NCBI GenBank assembly: GCA_002774795.1 | Contig: PCYI01000019.1 | Span: 5,771-29,658, forward strand | DNA length: 23,888 nucleotides | Source of the DNA: Candidatus Vogelbacteria bacterium CG10_big_fil_rev_8_21_14_0_10_51_16 | GTDB taxonomy: Bacteria > Patescibacteriota > Minisyncoccia > Phycocordibacterales > JACRKE01 | Direction: 5' to 3' | In this document: piece by piece, positions 13,286 through 20,192 of the stretch | How the letters are laid out: each line of letters opens with the position of its first letter | How positions within the stretch are numbered: position 1 is the first letter of the stretch | Program-made: the position numbers and the translations under genes | The notes under the pieces: model-generated | Told to the model about the DNA's origin: nothing | What the model saw: the letters and a program-made list of their open reading frames with translations, nothing else | Databases searched by the model: none

Positions 13286-16200
13286 ATGGATGGCCCAAAA
13301 AATGAGTTTGAAGAACTTACCCCAGAAATGCAGGAGGAAACCGCCAAGCTTTTTGAACATATTGATGTCACGAGGTCCAGGCCTACTGAAAGTAAAACAA
13401 GATATACCGAGGAAGATGTTCGTAACAGCTTTGAAAATGCCCACCGACTGTATCGAGTAAAATTGGCGCAGTGGAAGAAGAGTGAGCGAGGCCCGAAGCC
13501 AACATTTTCCATGAGGTTTGTTAACAAACGTTCGCCATTTGTCCGAGATTGGCTTCGTGCTCGGCCCGACCGAGATCAATTCGAATTCATTAGCGAGGAG
13601 GCAAAAAAAGACTGGTTTTATCAGAAGCAAACTCGATGGAATGATAAAAAAATCCGCGAGGCGCTGCGGGAACTTTTCAGTAAATGGAAGAAAAGAAATA
13701 TCAAACAAGGTGGATCTTTTAATTTCACATATGTAGCCGCAAATAATCAAGCTCTATACTCTTGGTTGCTTAGACACAATAAACGCATTGAAGATTTTCT
13801 CTCCGAAGAGGCTGTTGAAAAATGGCAGGGTCAAGAAGCGGCAAGACCAAGGAAAGAAGGTGAGATAGTAAGCGATTTAGACAAACTTTATGAAGAGTGG
13901 AAGAAGGGAAGCCAAGAAGAGGCATTCAGTCCGGCCTATATTATAAAGTACGCACCGGATATTTATTCCTGGGTTCTACGCCACCAAGCAGAGGGTGGCA
14001 AGGAGCTAGTGGACTATTTGGGTGATGAGGCAAGGTCGCAGTGGACCAATGTCAGGGGGGTGTCCCAGATGGCCAGAAAAGCCGAGCGTCTATTCGCTGA
14101 AGACAATGCTGACATCCAAACTATCAAAAGGCTAAGTAGCCTTTTCGGCGCATCAAGAATCGTCGACACCTTCTATGCTTATCGTCCAGATTTTCGCAAG
14201 GTCCCACCCGAACGGCTCAGAAAGGTAATTGCACCTTACTTGGGTAATTTTCTGATCACGAGACCGCCGTTTAGAATCGATAACCTAGAGATGGCTCTCC
14301 CGTATCTTGAAAACGAGGAGTTGGCCGAGGGTCTTTATGAGGTGATTAAAGATGGTGCCTTGTTGCACTTTTTGACAGCTAGAAAGCGGGACAAAAATAC
14401 AATTCCTGAGTCGAGTTTTGCCGACTACTTTCTTGAGATTGAAAAGGGCCCGGCCTGCGCCAAAAGTCCCGGCCTGCGCCTGATTATAAATCGTGTCCGA
14501 GGCTATTATCAGGATGTAACAAAAGACCGCCCGCGGCCGGAAGCGTTGGTGGGTTCACTCAAAGAGGGTCGCGACTTCCCTGATATCTACCAGGCTATTA
14601 ACATGAAGGAGCTCGAGGAAAAAAAGCGCCTGTTAATCGCTGATGAAATGGGGGTTGGCAAGAGTGGCTCGGTCATACTTACAAAGGAATACCTTGGCGC
14701 ACAGACGGCTCTCGTGGTCGTGCCCAGCAATGTCGAGGAGACGTGGATTAACTACCTTTCGAGCAAGGTGGAGGACGGCGAACAGGTGGGTTACTTTAAA
14801 CCCGATTCGGCACCGCGAGTTTTACGGATTAGTTCTCCGTCTGATATTGAAAATCTAACACCGGGAATGTACGACTATATTGTCGTCTCCCATGAGCGTT
14901 TGGCGAAGGGTAACTATGTCGAGGCTCTACTGCGGGCCGAGCCAGGGATGCTGATTGCAGACGAGGTGCACAAGTTTAAGAATGCAACCACCGGTAGGCG
15001 CGCCGCGGGCTTTATTGAGCTTGCGGATGCTATCCAAGGAGACAATAAGTATGTTGCCCTACTTTCCGGTACTCCGGCACCAAATAAGGTCGAGGATATT
15101 GCCACCACTTTACGCGTCTTGTATCCGGAAAGGTTTTCCATGGTCGAGAATCGGCATTTGGCCAGGAGTATTTTAAATGGCAGCTTAATAGACCTCCGAG
15201 CCCTTTTGGCGACTCGGATGCAACGTAAAAGTCTCGCTGATCATATCGAGATGCCGGCCCTACAAGAAGAGCTTGTGAGAGTCGATTTAAACGGGCGAGA
15301 GCAAGAAATCTACGAGCTCCTGCTCGAGGAGGATGAGTTTACTCCTGCGGAAAAGATCAGGATATTGAGGCAGTTTTGCATGAATCATGAACTGCTTGAT
15401 GTTACTCCGGGGGTGGAGCAAGCAAAGCTGGTCGCCCTGAAGGCAGAACTCCACAAGGCCTTTGCTGAACATGATAAGGTGGTTTTATTTGTGAATGCTT
15501 ATATTGAAAATGTCATCCGGGGTGACCTCTCTATCTTGGATTTACTCGATCTCCCAGAAAGTGTCCAGGTGCGTGCTGTTCACGGAGATAACAAAAAGGA
15601 AAGGCAGGCCGTGCAACAGCAACTCAATAAGGGGGCAGGGAAGATGCTAGTGGCTGTGAGCGGCCAGATCGCCGACGTGGGCGTCGATTACTCAGGTGCC
15701 GAGCATATAATCTTTTACAATGAGCCATGGACAGAGGCAGAACGGCGACAGTTGATTGGCCGTGTCTATCGCCCCGGTCTAAGGAGGGATCTGAACGTCC
15801 AAACCTTGATTACCCATGGCACCATTGAGCATGGTATTCACCACTACCTTCAAGTGAAACAACGGGCTATTGAAAAACTGATCGAAGGCATTCCTATCAC
15901 CGAGCTTGAGCAACAGGTCCTTGCGGCCCCGGGTCATGAGGACACACAGAATCTCGAAGTGAATCGCGACTTGGCGGAAGCATACTTTTCGGCTTTTGAA
16001 AGGCTAAACGCCATGTACGCCCATACAAAGGAGATTGGCCAAAAGGATTTTCAAAAGTTCTTGGAACAGTACGGCAAGCTTTACGCGGACTGCTATTTAA
16101 ATGTGGGCGGACGGAGCTATCAAGGGAATGCCAGTCGTATTGCGGGGACCATTATCGAGACTATGCGAGTTGAAAGAGGCGAGGATCCGAAAGAACTCAA

Positions 16201-17002
16201 GATTCTCGACGCTGCCTCGGGACCGCAGATGTTGAAAACGCACAGCCCGGAGGATCTTCAGGGGTCGATTCATAGTACCGATATTAACCTGCATCATTTC
16301 AAGGAGGGTGATATGGCCACAGTCGGCAGTTTTACCAGCTTGCCTTACCGAGAAGGTAGTTTCGACTATGCGACGCTCTCCCTTGCCTTGCATTACAGTC
16401 GATTCATACCCAAAAAGGGTAATTACGAACGGGCACAGATTTTCATGGAGCTCAATCGCGCGCTCAAGCCTGGTGGCCGGGCCATCATCTCCCTTATGTA
16501 TCGGCTGGATTTAAAGAATTTCGAGGGCTTCAGGGGAATTATGCGTGACTTCGGCTTTCGAGTCGTAGATGAGTATACCGACCATGTGCAAGAAGGGAAT
16601 ACTTTTCGCGCTCATGTGATCACTATCGAAAAAATAGAGTCGCCAGCCGGAACGGTCGAGGAGATTGTGGCAACAGGGCCATCGCGTTTCGTTGCCGGCC
16701 TGAAATTTAATCAACAAAAGGGCAACTTACGCAACTCCCGCAAGACTGTCCTTGGTTTTAAGCTTGCCGAGCGGGACTATCAGGTAAAATTTAATAAAGA
16801 AGACTTGGCCATGATGCGAGAAGAGGAGGAGACTTTACGCGAGGGGAAACGCCTCAAGCATCGATACGGGGGCATTGAGCTTATCCCAGTCGGTATTCTG
16901 CGACGCCAAGAGTTTGTGCGCATGCTTTTGAATGATCGCTATATCCTTTTCAAACGATTAACTCACGGCGGAGGGGGAGTAAAGATAGATAACAATTTTT
17001 AG
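13286..17002 (+). CDS. giant SNF2-family helicase fused to a class I methyltransferase
   Basis: A 1238-residue protein from ATG 13286; TTG 13268 would overlap the TATAAT box. Residues 41-253 hold three copies of a helical module of about 65 residues, each with WKK, a central Trp and a closing EA-x-x-x-W. The SF2/SNF2 motor has Walker A ADEMGVGKS (Lys459), DEVH (559-562), motif III SGTP (594-597) and motif VI QLIGRVYRPG (822-831, Arg826 and Arg829). A Methyltransf_11-like domain has motif I ILDAASGP (973-980), acidic Asp999 in HSTD, LSLALHYSRF, and LKPGGRAIISL. A C-terminal extension of about 130 residues is not recognised. No nuclease motif or NPPY motif is visible, so it is not an obvious restriction enzyme; a DNA- or RNA-remodelling role coupled to methylation, perhaps defence or anti-defence, is inferred. 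The gene stands alone. Confidence 0.88.
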   Translation: MDGPKNEFEELTPEMQEETAKLFEHIDVTRSRPTESKTRYTEEDVRNSFENAHRLYRVKLAQWKKSERGPKPTFSMRFVNKRSPFVRDWLRARPDRDQFEFISEEAKKDWFYQKQTRWNDKKIREALRELFSKWKKRNIKQGGSFNFTYVAANNQALYSWLLRHNKRIEDFLSEEAVEKWQGQEAARPRKEGEIVSDLDKLYEEWKKGSQEEAFSPAYIIKYAPDIYSWVLRHQAEGGKELVDYLGDEARSQWTNVRGVSQMARKAERLFAEDNADIQTIKRLSSLFGASRIVDTFYAYRPDFRKVPPERLRKVIAPYLGNFLITRPPFRIDNLEMALPYLENEELAEGLYEVIKDGALLHFLTARKRDKNTIPESSFADYFLEIEKGPACAKSPGLRLIINRVRGYYQDVTKDRPRPEALVGSLKEGRDFPDIYQAINMKELEEKKRLLIADEMGVGKSGSVILTKEYLGAQTALVVVPSNVEETWINYLSSKVEDGEQVGYFKPDSAPRVLRISSPSDIENLTPGMYDYIVVSHERLAKGNYVEALLRAEPGMLIADEVHKFKNATTGRRAAGFIELADAIQGDNKYVALLSGTPAPNKVEDIATTLRVLYPERFSMVENRHLARSILNGSLIDLRALLATRMQRKSLADHIEMPALQEELVRVDLNGREQEIYELLLEEDEFTPAEKIRILRQFCMNHELLDVTPGVEQAKLVALKAELHKAFAEHDKVVLFVNAYIENVIRGDLSILDLLDLPESVQVRAVHGDNKKERQAVQQQLNKGAGKMLVAVSGQIADVGVDYSGAEHIIFYNEPWTEAERRQLIGRVYRPGLRRDLNVQTLITHGTIEHGIHHYLQVKQRAIEKLIEGIPITELEQQVLAAPGHEDTQNLEVNRDLAEAYFSAFERLNAMYAHTKEIGQKDFQKFLEQYGKLYADCYLNVGGRSYQGNASRIAGTIIETMRVERGEDPKELKILDAASGPQMLKTHSPEDLQGSIHSTDINLHHFKEGDMATVGSFTSLPYREGSFDYATLSLALHYSRFIPKKGNYERAQIFMELNRALKPGGRAIISLMYRLDLKNFEGFRGIMRDFGFRVVDEYTDHVQEGNTFRAHVITIEKIESPAGTVEEIVATGPSRFVAGLKFNQQKGNLRNSRKTVLGFKLAERDYQVKFNKEDLAMMREEEETLREGKRLKHRYGGIELIPVGILRRQEFVRMLLNDRYILFKRLTHGGGGVKIDNNF

Positions 17003-17007
17003 TTTCA

Positions 17008-17041
17008 ATAAAAGAAAGCGGCCCCGCCTTTCGGTGGGGCC
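17008..17041 (-). terminator. intrinsic terminator of the 17063-17386 gene
   Basis: GGCCCCGCC (17020-17028) and GGTGGGGCC (17033-17041) form a 9-bp stem with one G-T pair and a 4-base loop. On the minus strand a T-rich tract follows (GCTTTCTTTTATTG). The + strand lacks a U tract, so it serves the helicase gene poorly. Confidence 0.75.
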
Positions 17042-17062
17042 GGGGCCGGACTAGGCCATGAG

Positions 17063-17386
17063 CTATCGGCGATCGGGAGTCGTGTAGGTGTACTCCCGAT
17101 AGGCCTCGAGCAGGCCGAGAGCTTCGGAGATCTGGCCGGGACGAGTGATCGTCCGGCCATCCCCGAGCTCAAGCTCCGTGATCCGCGCCACACCGCTGGA
17201 TCCGAACGTGATGTTCGGGATGTTGGTGCCGCGGTAGGGCACTGCCACCAGCCTCCCCGGGGTACAGCCAAGGATCTCCCGGTGGCGCGGGCTGATCCGA
17301 TCGGTGGGGTAGGGGTCTACGGCGCGTACCGTGAAAACTCGTCCACGCCTGATCAACTTCTGACCGATCAAACTCTGTCCAAGCAT
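17063..17386 (-). CDS. small orphan protein, 107 residues
   Basis: ATG 17386 is chosen because AGAGGAG lies about 9 bases upstream; a longer frame back to 17485 would run through the promoter. The product is beta-rich and soluble: LIGQKLIRRGRVFTVRAVDP, then PGRLVAVPYRGTNIP, then ARITELELGDGRTI, and an RPGQISEALGLLEAYREY helix. The first part resembles a small SH3-like barrel, but no family is recognised. It has its own consensus promoter, an inverted-repeat operator candidate and a terminator, and faces away from the orphan at 17587. Confidence 0.68.
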   Translation of the reverse strand: MLGQSLIGQKLIRRGRVFTVRAVDPYPTDRISPRHREILGCTPGRLVAVPYRGTNIPNITFGSSGVARITELELGDGRTITRPGQISEALGLLEAYREYTYTTPDRR

Positions 17387-17417
17387 GTAACTCGACTCCT
17401 CTTGGTTGTTCTGTTTT

Positions 17418-17437
17418 CTGTTACAGATTAGTAACAG
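17418..17437. promoter_or_regulatory. inverted-repeat operator candidate
   Basis: CTGTTAC (17418-17424) and GTAACAG (17431-17437) form a perfect 7-bp dyad with a 6-bp spacer, placed just downstream of the minus-strand start point. It suits a dimeric repressor or a short leader hairpin. Confidence 0.45.
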
Positions 17438-17450
17438 GGTGCTAATATTT

Positions 17451-17479
17451 ATAATACTCCCTACCGCTCTTATTGTCAA
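17451..17479 (-). promoter_or_regulatory. consensus promoter of the 17063-17386 gene
   Basis: On the minus strand TTGACA (17474-17479), a 17-bp spacer and TATTAT (17451-17456). Confidence 0.75.
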
Positions 17480-17512
17480 GTGCAATGATAATTAACAATT
17501 CACTGACAATTC

Positions 17513-17541
17513 TTGACAATTCAAAGTATACTTGGTATATA
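17513..17541 (+). promoter_or_regulatory. promoter of the 17587-17868 gene
   Basis: TTGACA (17513-17518), a 17-bp spacer and TATATA (17536-17541). CTGACAATT precedes the box, so TGACAATT occurs twice in tandem. It is divergent from the promoter at 17451-17479. Confidence 0.65.
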
Positions 17542-17586
17542 TCACTCTAGTACCTAGCACCAGTCTGTCCAAAGGAGGTGAAAGCC

Positions 17587-17868
17587 ATGGGACAGCAGTA
17601 CAGAGAAAACGGCGGGGCGGAGATGTTGGTTTTGGCCGAGGTCAAAGAGGTGCACGCGGAGTACATCGTCTTGTACCCCTGTGATCGCACCTTGACTGCC
17701 GGCCAGAGCATTACGCTCGGTAAGTCGGTCTTGGTCGGCCATCTGCCGAGGAGTGGTGACCTCGCGGTCATCACCAGCATTCGCCGTCACTCGAAGGGGT
17801 GGCGTGCGCTCGTCGGATGGGCGGTCGGTCCGGACCTTTCAATGGCCGGAGCCAACCAGAATCAGTAG
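17587..17868 (+). CDS. small orphan protein, 93 residues
   Basis: ATG 17587 follows a near-perfect Shine-Dalgarno (AAAGGAGGTG) by 8 bases; GTG 17578 lies inside that site and is rejected. The product looks like a small beta protein: EMLVLAEVKEVHAEYIVLYP, then TAGQSITLGKSVLVGHLPRS, then GDLAVITSIRRHSKGWRALV. An OB- or SH3-like barrel is possible, but no family is recognised. A GGGGAA/TTCCCC hairpin (17868-17883) overlaps the stop. It is the first of three same-strand small genes up to 18889. Confidence 0.7.
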   Translation: MGQQYRENGGAEMLVLAEVKEVHAEYIVLYPCDRTLTAGQSITLGKSVLVGHLPRSGDLAVITSIRRHSKGWRALVGWAVGPDLSMAGANQNQ

Positions 17869-17939
17869 GGGAAGCGTTTCCCCATGGGCTATGGGCCCGA
17901 TACCAAGCACCGAGTACATTGATTGGAGAGTGATTGATT

Positions 17940-18017
17940 GTGGCAGGATTGAGTTTGGGGCTCTCGCTCGGGTATAAGCTCGCGCCGAGATTGACCCTCG
18001 GGCAGATGCTTCGCTAG
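17940..18017 (+). CDS. short upstream frame ending in an in-frame amber codon
   Basis: GTG 17940, with GGAGAG 9 bases upstream, opens a 25-codon frame (MAGLSLGLSLGYKLAPRLTL, then GQMLR) that stops at TAG 18015-18017. The frame continues without another stop into the zinc-ribbon gene, and similar Leu/Gln/Arg-rich segments lie on both sides of the stop. It is either the true N-terminus of that gene interrupted by a nonsense codon, or a separate leader peptide. Confidence 0.4.
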   Translation: MAGLSLGLSLGYKLAPRLTLGQMLR

Positions 18018-18044
18018 AGTCTGACCGCGCGGCTCGGTCAGCAG

Positions 18045-18602
18045 TTGACTCTACGGCTGGAGCTCGTGGATGCTCTGCGCGAGGAACGCTACGAGCCCGA
18101 TGGGAAGTGCCCGTTCTGTGAGCACCGGCTCACGAACGGCGAAATCATCACGGGCTTCAACCGCGACCCGAACGACTACACCACCAAGTGCCCGATGTGC
18201 AAGAAGCGCTTCGAGCCGAAGTTGGTGTATGCGCCCATGGGCGGGCTTCGGTTCGAGCTGGCCTTCTACTGTCCGACGCAGGTGCTCGCACGGATGGAGA
18301 ATGAGGCGGGTCTCCTCGTGATGCATCCGGCCGAGATCAAGCGGGAGCACCCCGCTGTGTATCACTCGGCGGTGGCGCACCATGGCTCCCTCAAGGCCGC
18401 CTTCAAGAAGATTGGTCGCGAGTACCGCTTCGTCGAGCGCGACCAGAAGGACGACTGGCGCGGGAAGGTGGTGCCGTTTCTGGGCAGGATGCCTGATACG
18501 GTCATCGCCGATTGCGCGGAGATCTCCGTCGGTTTCGTGCGACAGCTCCGTCGCCAGATGAAGATTGCCCGCTACCGCGCGCGTGACCACGTCGACAACT
18601 AG
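18045..18602 (+). CDS. zinc-ribbon orphan protein, possibly the 3' part of a split gene
   Basis: The open frame after the amber codon runs to 18602; TTG 18045 gives 185 residues, but it has no Shine-Dalgarno, and CTG 18021 is the only other near start. An N-terminal amphipathic stretch (LTLRLELVDALREERYEPDG) leads to a four-Cys zinc ribbon, CPFC and CPMC 29 residues apart. A central part (GGLRFELAFYCPTQVLARME) and a C-terminal helical region (HPAVYHSAVAHHGSLKAAFK, later CAEISVGFVRQLRRQMKIAR) follow; the latter looks HTH-like, so nucleic-acid binding is plausible. Codons are GC-rich and gene-like throughout, including between the amber codon and 18045. A good terminator follows. Confidence 0.65.
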   Translation: MTLRLELVDALREERYEPDGKCPFCEHRLTNGEIITGFNRDPNDYTTKCPMCKKRFEPKLVYAPMGGLRFELAFYCPTQVLARMENEAGLLVMHPAEIKREHPAVYHSAVAHHGSLKAAFKKIGREYRFVERDQKDDWRGKVVPFLGRMPDTVIADCAEISVGFVRQLRRQMKIARYRARDHVDN

Positions 18603-18634
18603 AACCTGGGGTCGAGTTTCCTCGATTCGCAACA

Positions 18635-18669
18635 GGGCCGCTCCCGTCGGGGCGGCCCGCTTTATTTTC
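18635..18669 (+). terminator. intrinsic terminator of the zinc-ribbon gene
   Basis: GGGCCGC (18635-18641) pairs with GCGGCCC (18652-18658), with an inner CCC/GGG, followed by GCTTTATTTT. Confidence 0.75.
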
Positions 18670-18677
18670 TACACATA

Positions 18678-18706
18678 TTGACTGCAACACATGAATGATA
18701 TATAAT
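18678..18706 (+). promoter_or_regulatory. consensus promoter of the 52-residue protein gene
   Basis: TTGACT (18678-18683), a 17-bp spacer and a perfect TATAAT (18701-18706). This is the best promoter in the window. Confidence 0.8.
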
Positions 18707-18730
18707 TAAAACAGAGATAGGAGGTTTGCT

Positions 18731-18889
18731 ATGGTAGGCATGAAGCTGGAAATGTCTCTGCGTCAGACGCTGAAGCTTACCCCTCGAGTCCGGCGAAGAC
18801 TGGACGAAGGGGAGGCAAGGGCCAACACGGCTCTGCCAAAACGGCCGGCAGCTTCCAAGCAGTCAGGGTCTACTCGCGTCGAGGAATAG
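18731..18889 (+). CDS. 52-residue basic orphan protein
   Basis: ATG 18731 follows TAGGAGGT by about 6 bases and a consensus promoter, and a terminator lies just after the stop, so expression is very likely despite the small size. The N-terminus (MKLEMSLRQTLKLTPRVRRR, from residue 4) has an L-x-x-x-L-x-L-T-P-R pattern resembling the N-terminus of the split gene at 17940 (LSLGYKLAPRL) and, loosely, region I of sigma-54. The C-terminal half is disordered (Ala/Lys/Ser/Pro). Function unknown. Confidence 0.7.
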   Translation: MVGMKLEMSLRQTLKLTPRVRRRLDEGEARANTALPKRPAASKQSGSTRVEE

Positions 18890-18910
18890 AGTCGGGGCTA
18901 GGCCTTCGGC

Positions 18911-18939
18911 GGGTCGGGAACACCCCGGCCCTTTTCTTT
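18911..18939 (+). terminator. intrinsic terminator of the 52-residue protein gene
   Basis: GGGTCGGG (18911-18918) and CCCGGCCC (18924-18931) form an 8-bp stem with one T-G pair and a 5-base loop, followed by TTTTCTTT. Confidence 0.78.
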
Positions 18940-19041
18940 GTTGTATTTTGTCGATTTCCAGTTTTAAATTTTAGACAGTGTGTTAATCTGTGATTGGTTG
19001 GTTTTTGCGCTGTGTCGATATAAATCACGATTACAAACAAG

Positions 19042-20139
19042 ATGACAATAATTGATAAGCCACAAGACAAGATAATCAATCAGGAGGGAGAGCGAGACGC
19101 TCTTCTTTTTGCCAATCTTTCCGGAGTGGGGGTGGAGGCAGTTGAAGATCTAAAGAGTATGCGAGCAGAAATCCCTGATGATTTATCGCCGGTGGAGCAG
19201 GCGCACGCGTTCCGCCACAGGCTTATTTCGTCCGGCTTTGTGTACGACCACAGGACATTCGAGCTCGGAGAGATGCTCGCAAAGAAAAACGGGAATTGCT
19301 TGGGTTACGCACTTTTGATGGGGTCTGTTTTAGAGATGGCCGGCACGCCTGTTGGTTATGAGCTTATTACTAACCCAAAGGACGCTGTGTATGAGTATGA
19401 GCTTGACCTCTTTCAACAGTTGCAAAGAGGGGAGCACTTTGAGTTTGACAGGCCGGTATTGCCGGAAGCCGATGATATACCCACCACGCCTTTTTGTAGA
19501 TTTGTGCCACTGGAGCACCCAACTTTGGTACTTGGAAGTGAGCGGGCGAGATTTGAGACGACCAGTTTAGATGAGGAGGGGGAAAACCCGGTCTGGGCGC
19601 CAGATGCTGAAAGAAGTATCGACGTGACTTTTAGCGAGCTGGCCAGTAATGTGTTGGTTGATAAAGTAAAGGTTTCCGTTGACCTATCTTCACAACCGGA
19701 TTGGGCGACTATGCGCAAGCAAATCGAGGTGGCGCTTGGACTTTATCCTGGAAATCGAGAAGCCTGGCACTACCTCTGGCAAGTCAATAAGGAGCAGGGT
19801 GACTTCGATGGGATGCGACACGCACTGAGGCGTTATGAAGAGATTGGCGGAGATGATTCACGTTATTATTTTGGTCTGTATCTTATGGGGGCGGACGAGA
19901 ATGTCTTAGATAAAGCACTCGAAAGATGCCCCGCTTATATGCCGGCTTATGTTGCTAAATACGTCGAGCTTGCCGAAAATCCAAGAGACGCCAAGTTTAG
20001 TTTGGCCGTAGCCGCCTGGTGTATCGCAAACTCCGGAATACTTAGTTTGGAAAAATTTTATCGCGGCTATGCGCCGTATTTTGAGTACTATTATGGTGCT
20101 GAAACGCACAAAAAACTGGTCGGTAGTTTTGCGGGCTAG
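19042..20139 (+). CDS. transglutaminase-like (SirB1/Tgl-type) protein with helical repeat tail
   Basis: A 365-residue cytoplasmic protein. Residues 30-115 resemble the SirB1/transglutaminase-like core: a helix (VEQAHAFRHRLISSGFVYDH), then KKNGNCLGYALLMGSVLEMA with the candidate catalytic Cys86 at the head of a helix, and PVGYELI. The matching His/Asp cannot be placed with confidence (a candidate is in the LEHPTLVLG strand), so activity is uncertain. Residues about 225-345 are helical with TPR-like spacing (ALGLYPGNREAWHYLWQVNK, then ERCPAYMPAYVAKYVELAE). There is no Shine-Dalgarno; TATAAA at 19019-19024 could give a leader of about 10 nt. It converges on fmt. Confidence 0.65.
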   Translation: MTIIDKPQDKIINQEGERDALLFANLSGVGVEAVEDLKSMRAEIPDDLSPVEQAHAFRHRLISSGFVYDHRTFELGEMLAKKNGNCLGYALLMGSVLEMAGTPVGYELITNPKDAVYEYELDLFQQLQRGEHFEFDRPVLPEADDIPTTPFCRFVPLEHPTLVLGSERARFETTSLDEEGENPVWAPDAERSIDVTFSELASNVLVDKVKVSVDLSSQPDWATMRKQIEVALGLYPGNREAWHYLWQVNKEQGDFDGMRHALRRYEEIGGDDSRYYFGLYLMGADENVLDKALERCPAYMPAYVAKYVELAENPRDAKFSLAVAAWCIANSGILSLEKFYRGYAPYFEYYYGAETHKKLVGSFAG

Positions 20140-20144
20140 CCCGC
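20131..20144. repeat. 14-bp perfect palindrome containing the stop codon
   Basis: GCGGGCTAGCCCGC includes the TAG stop of the transglutaminase-like gene. It lies between convergent genes but lacks a T run, so terminator function is doubtful. Confidence 0.5.
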
Positions 20145-20192
20145 TTACGCAACGTGAAAATCCTTTATGCTTTTATGCCTCGGGTTTGTGAA

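Noticed and set aside
14449..14480. Direct repeat CCCGGCCTGCGCC (two copies, 19 bp apart) in the helicase gene
   Set aside because: It is short and read in two different frames; it could be a small local duplication and has no visible consequence for the protein motifs.
17003..19041. Search for tRNA genes in the orphan-gene region
   Set aside because: Several strong hairpins exist, but none fits a cloverleaf with T-arm and acceptor pairing; they are better explained as terminators.
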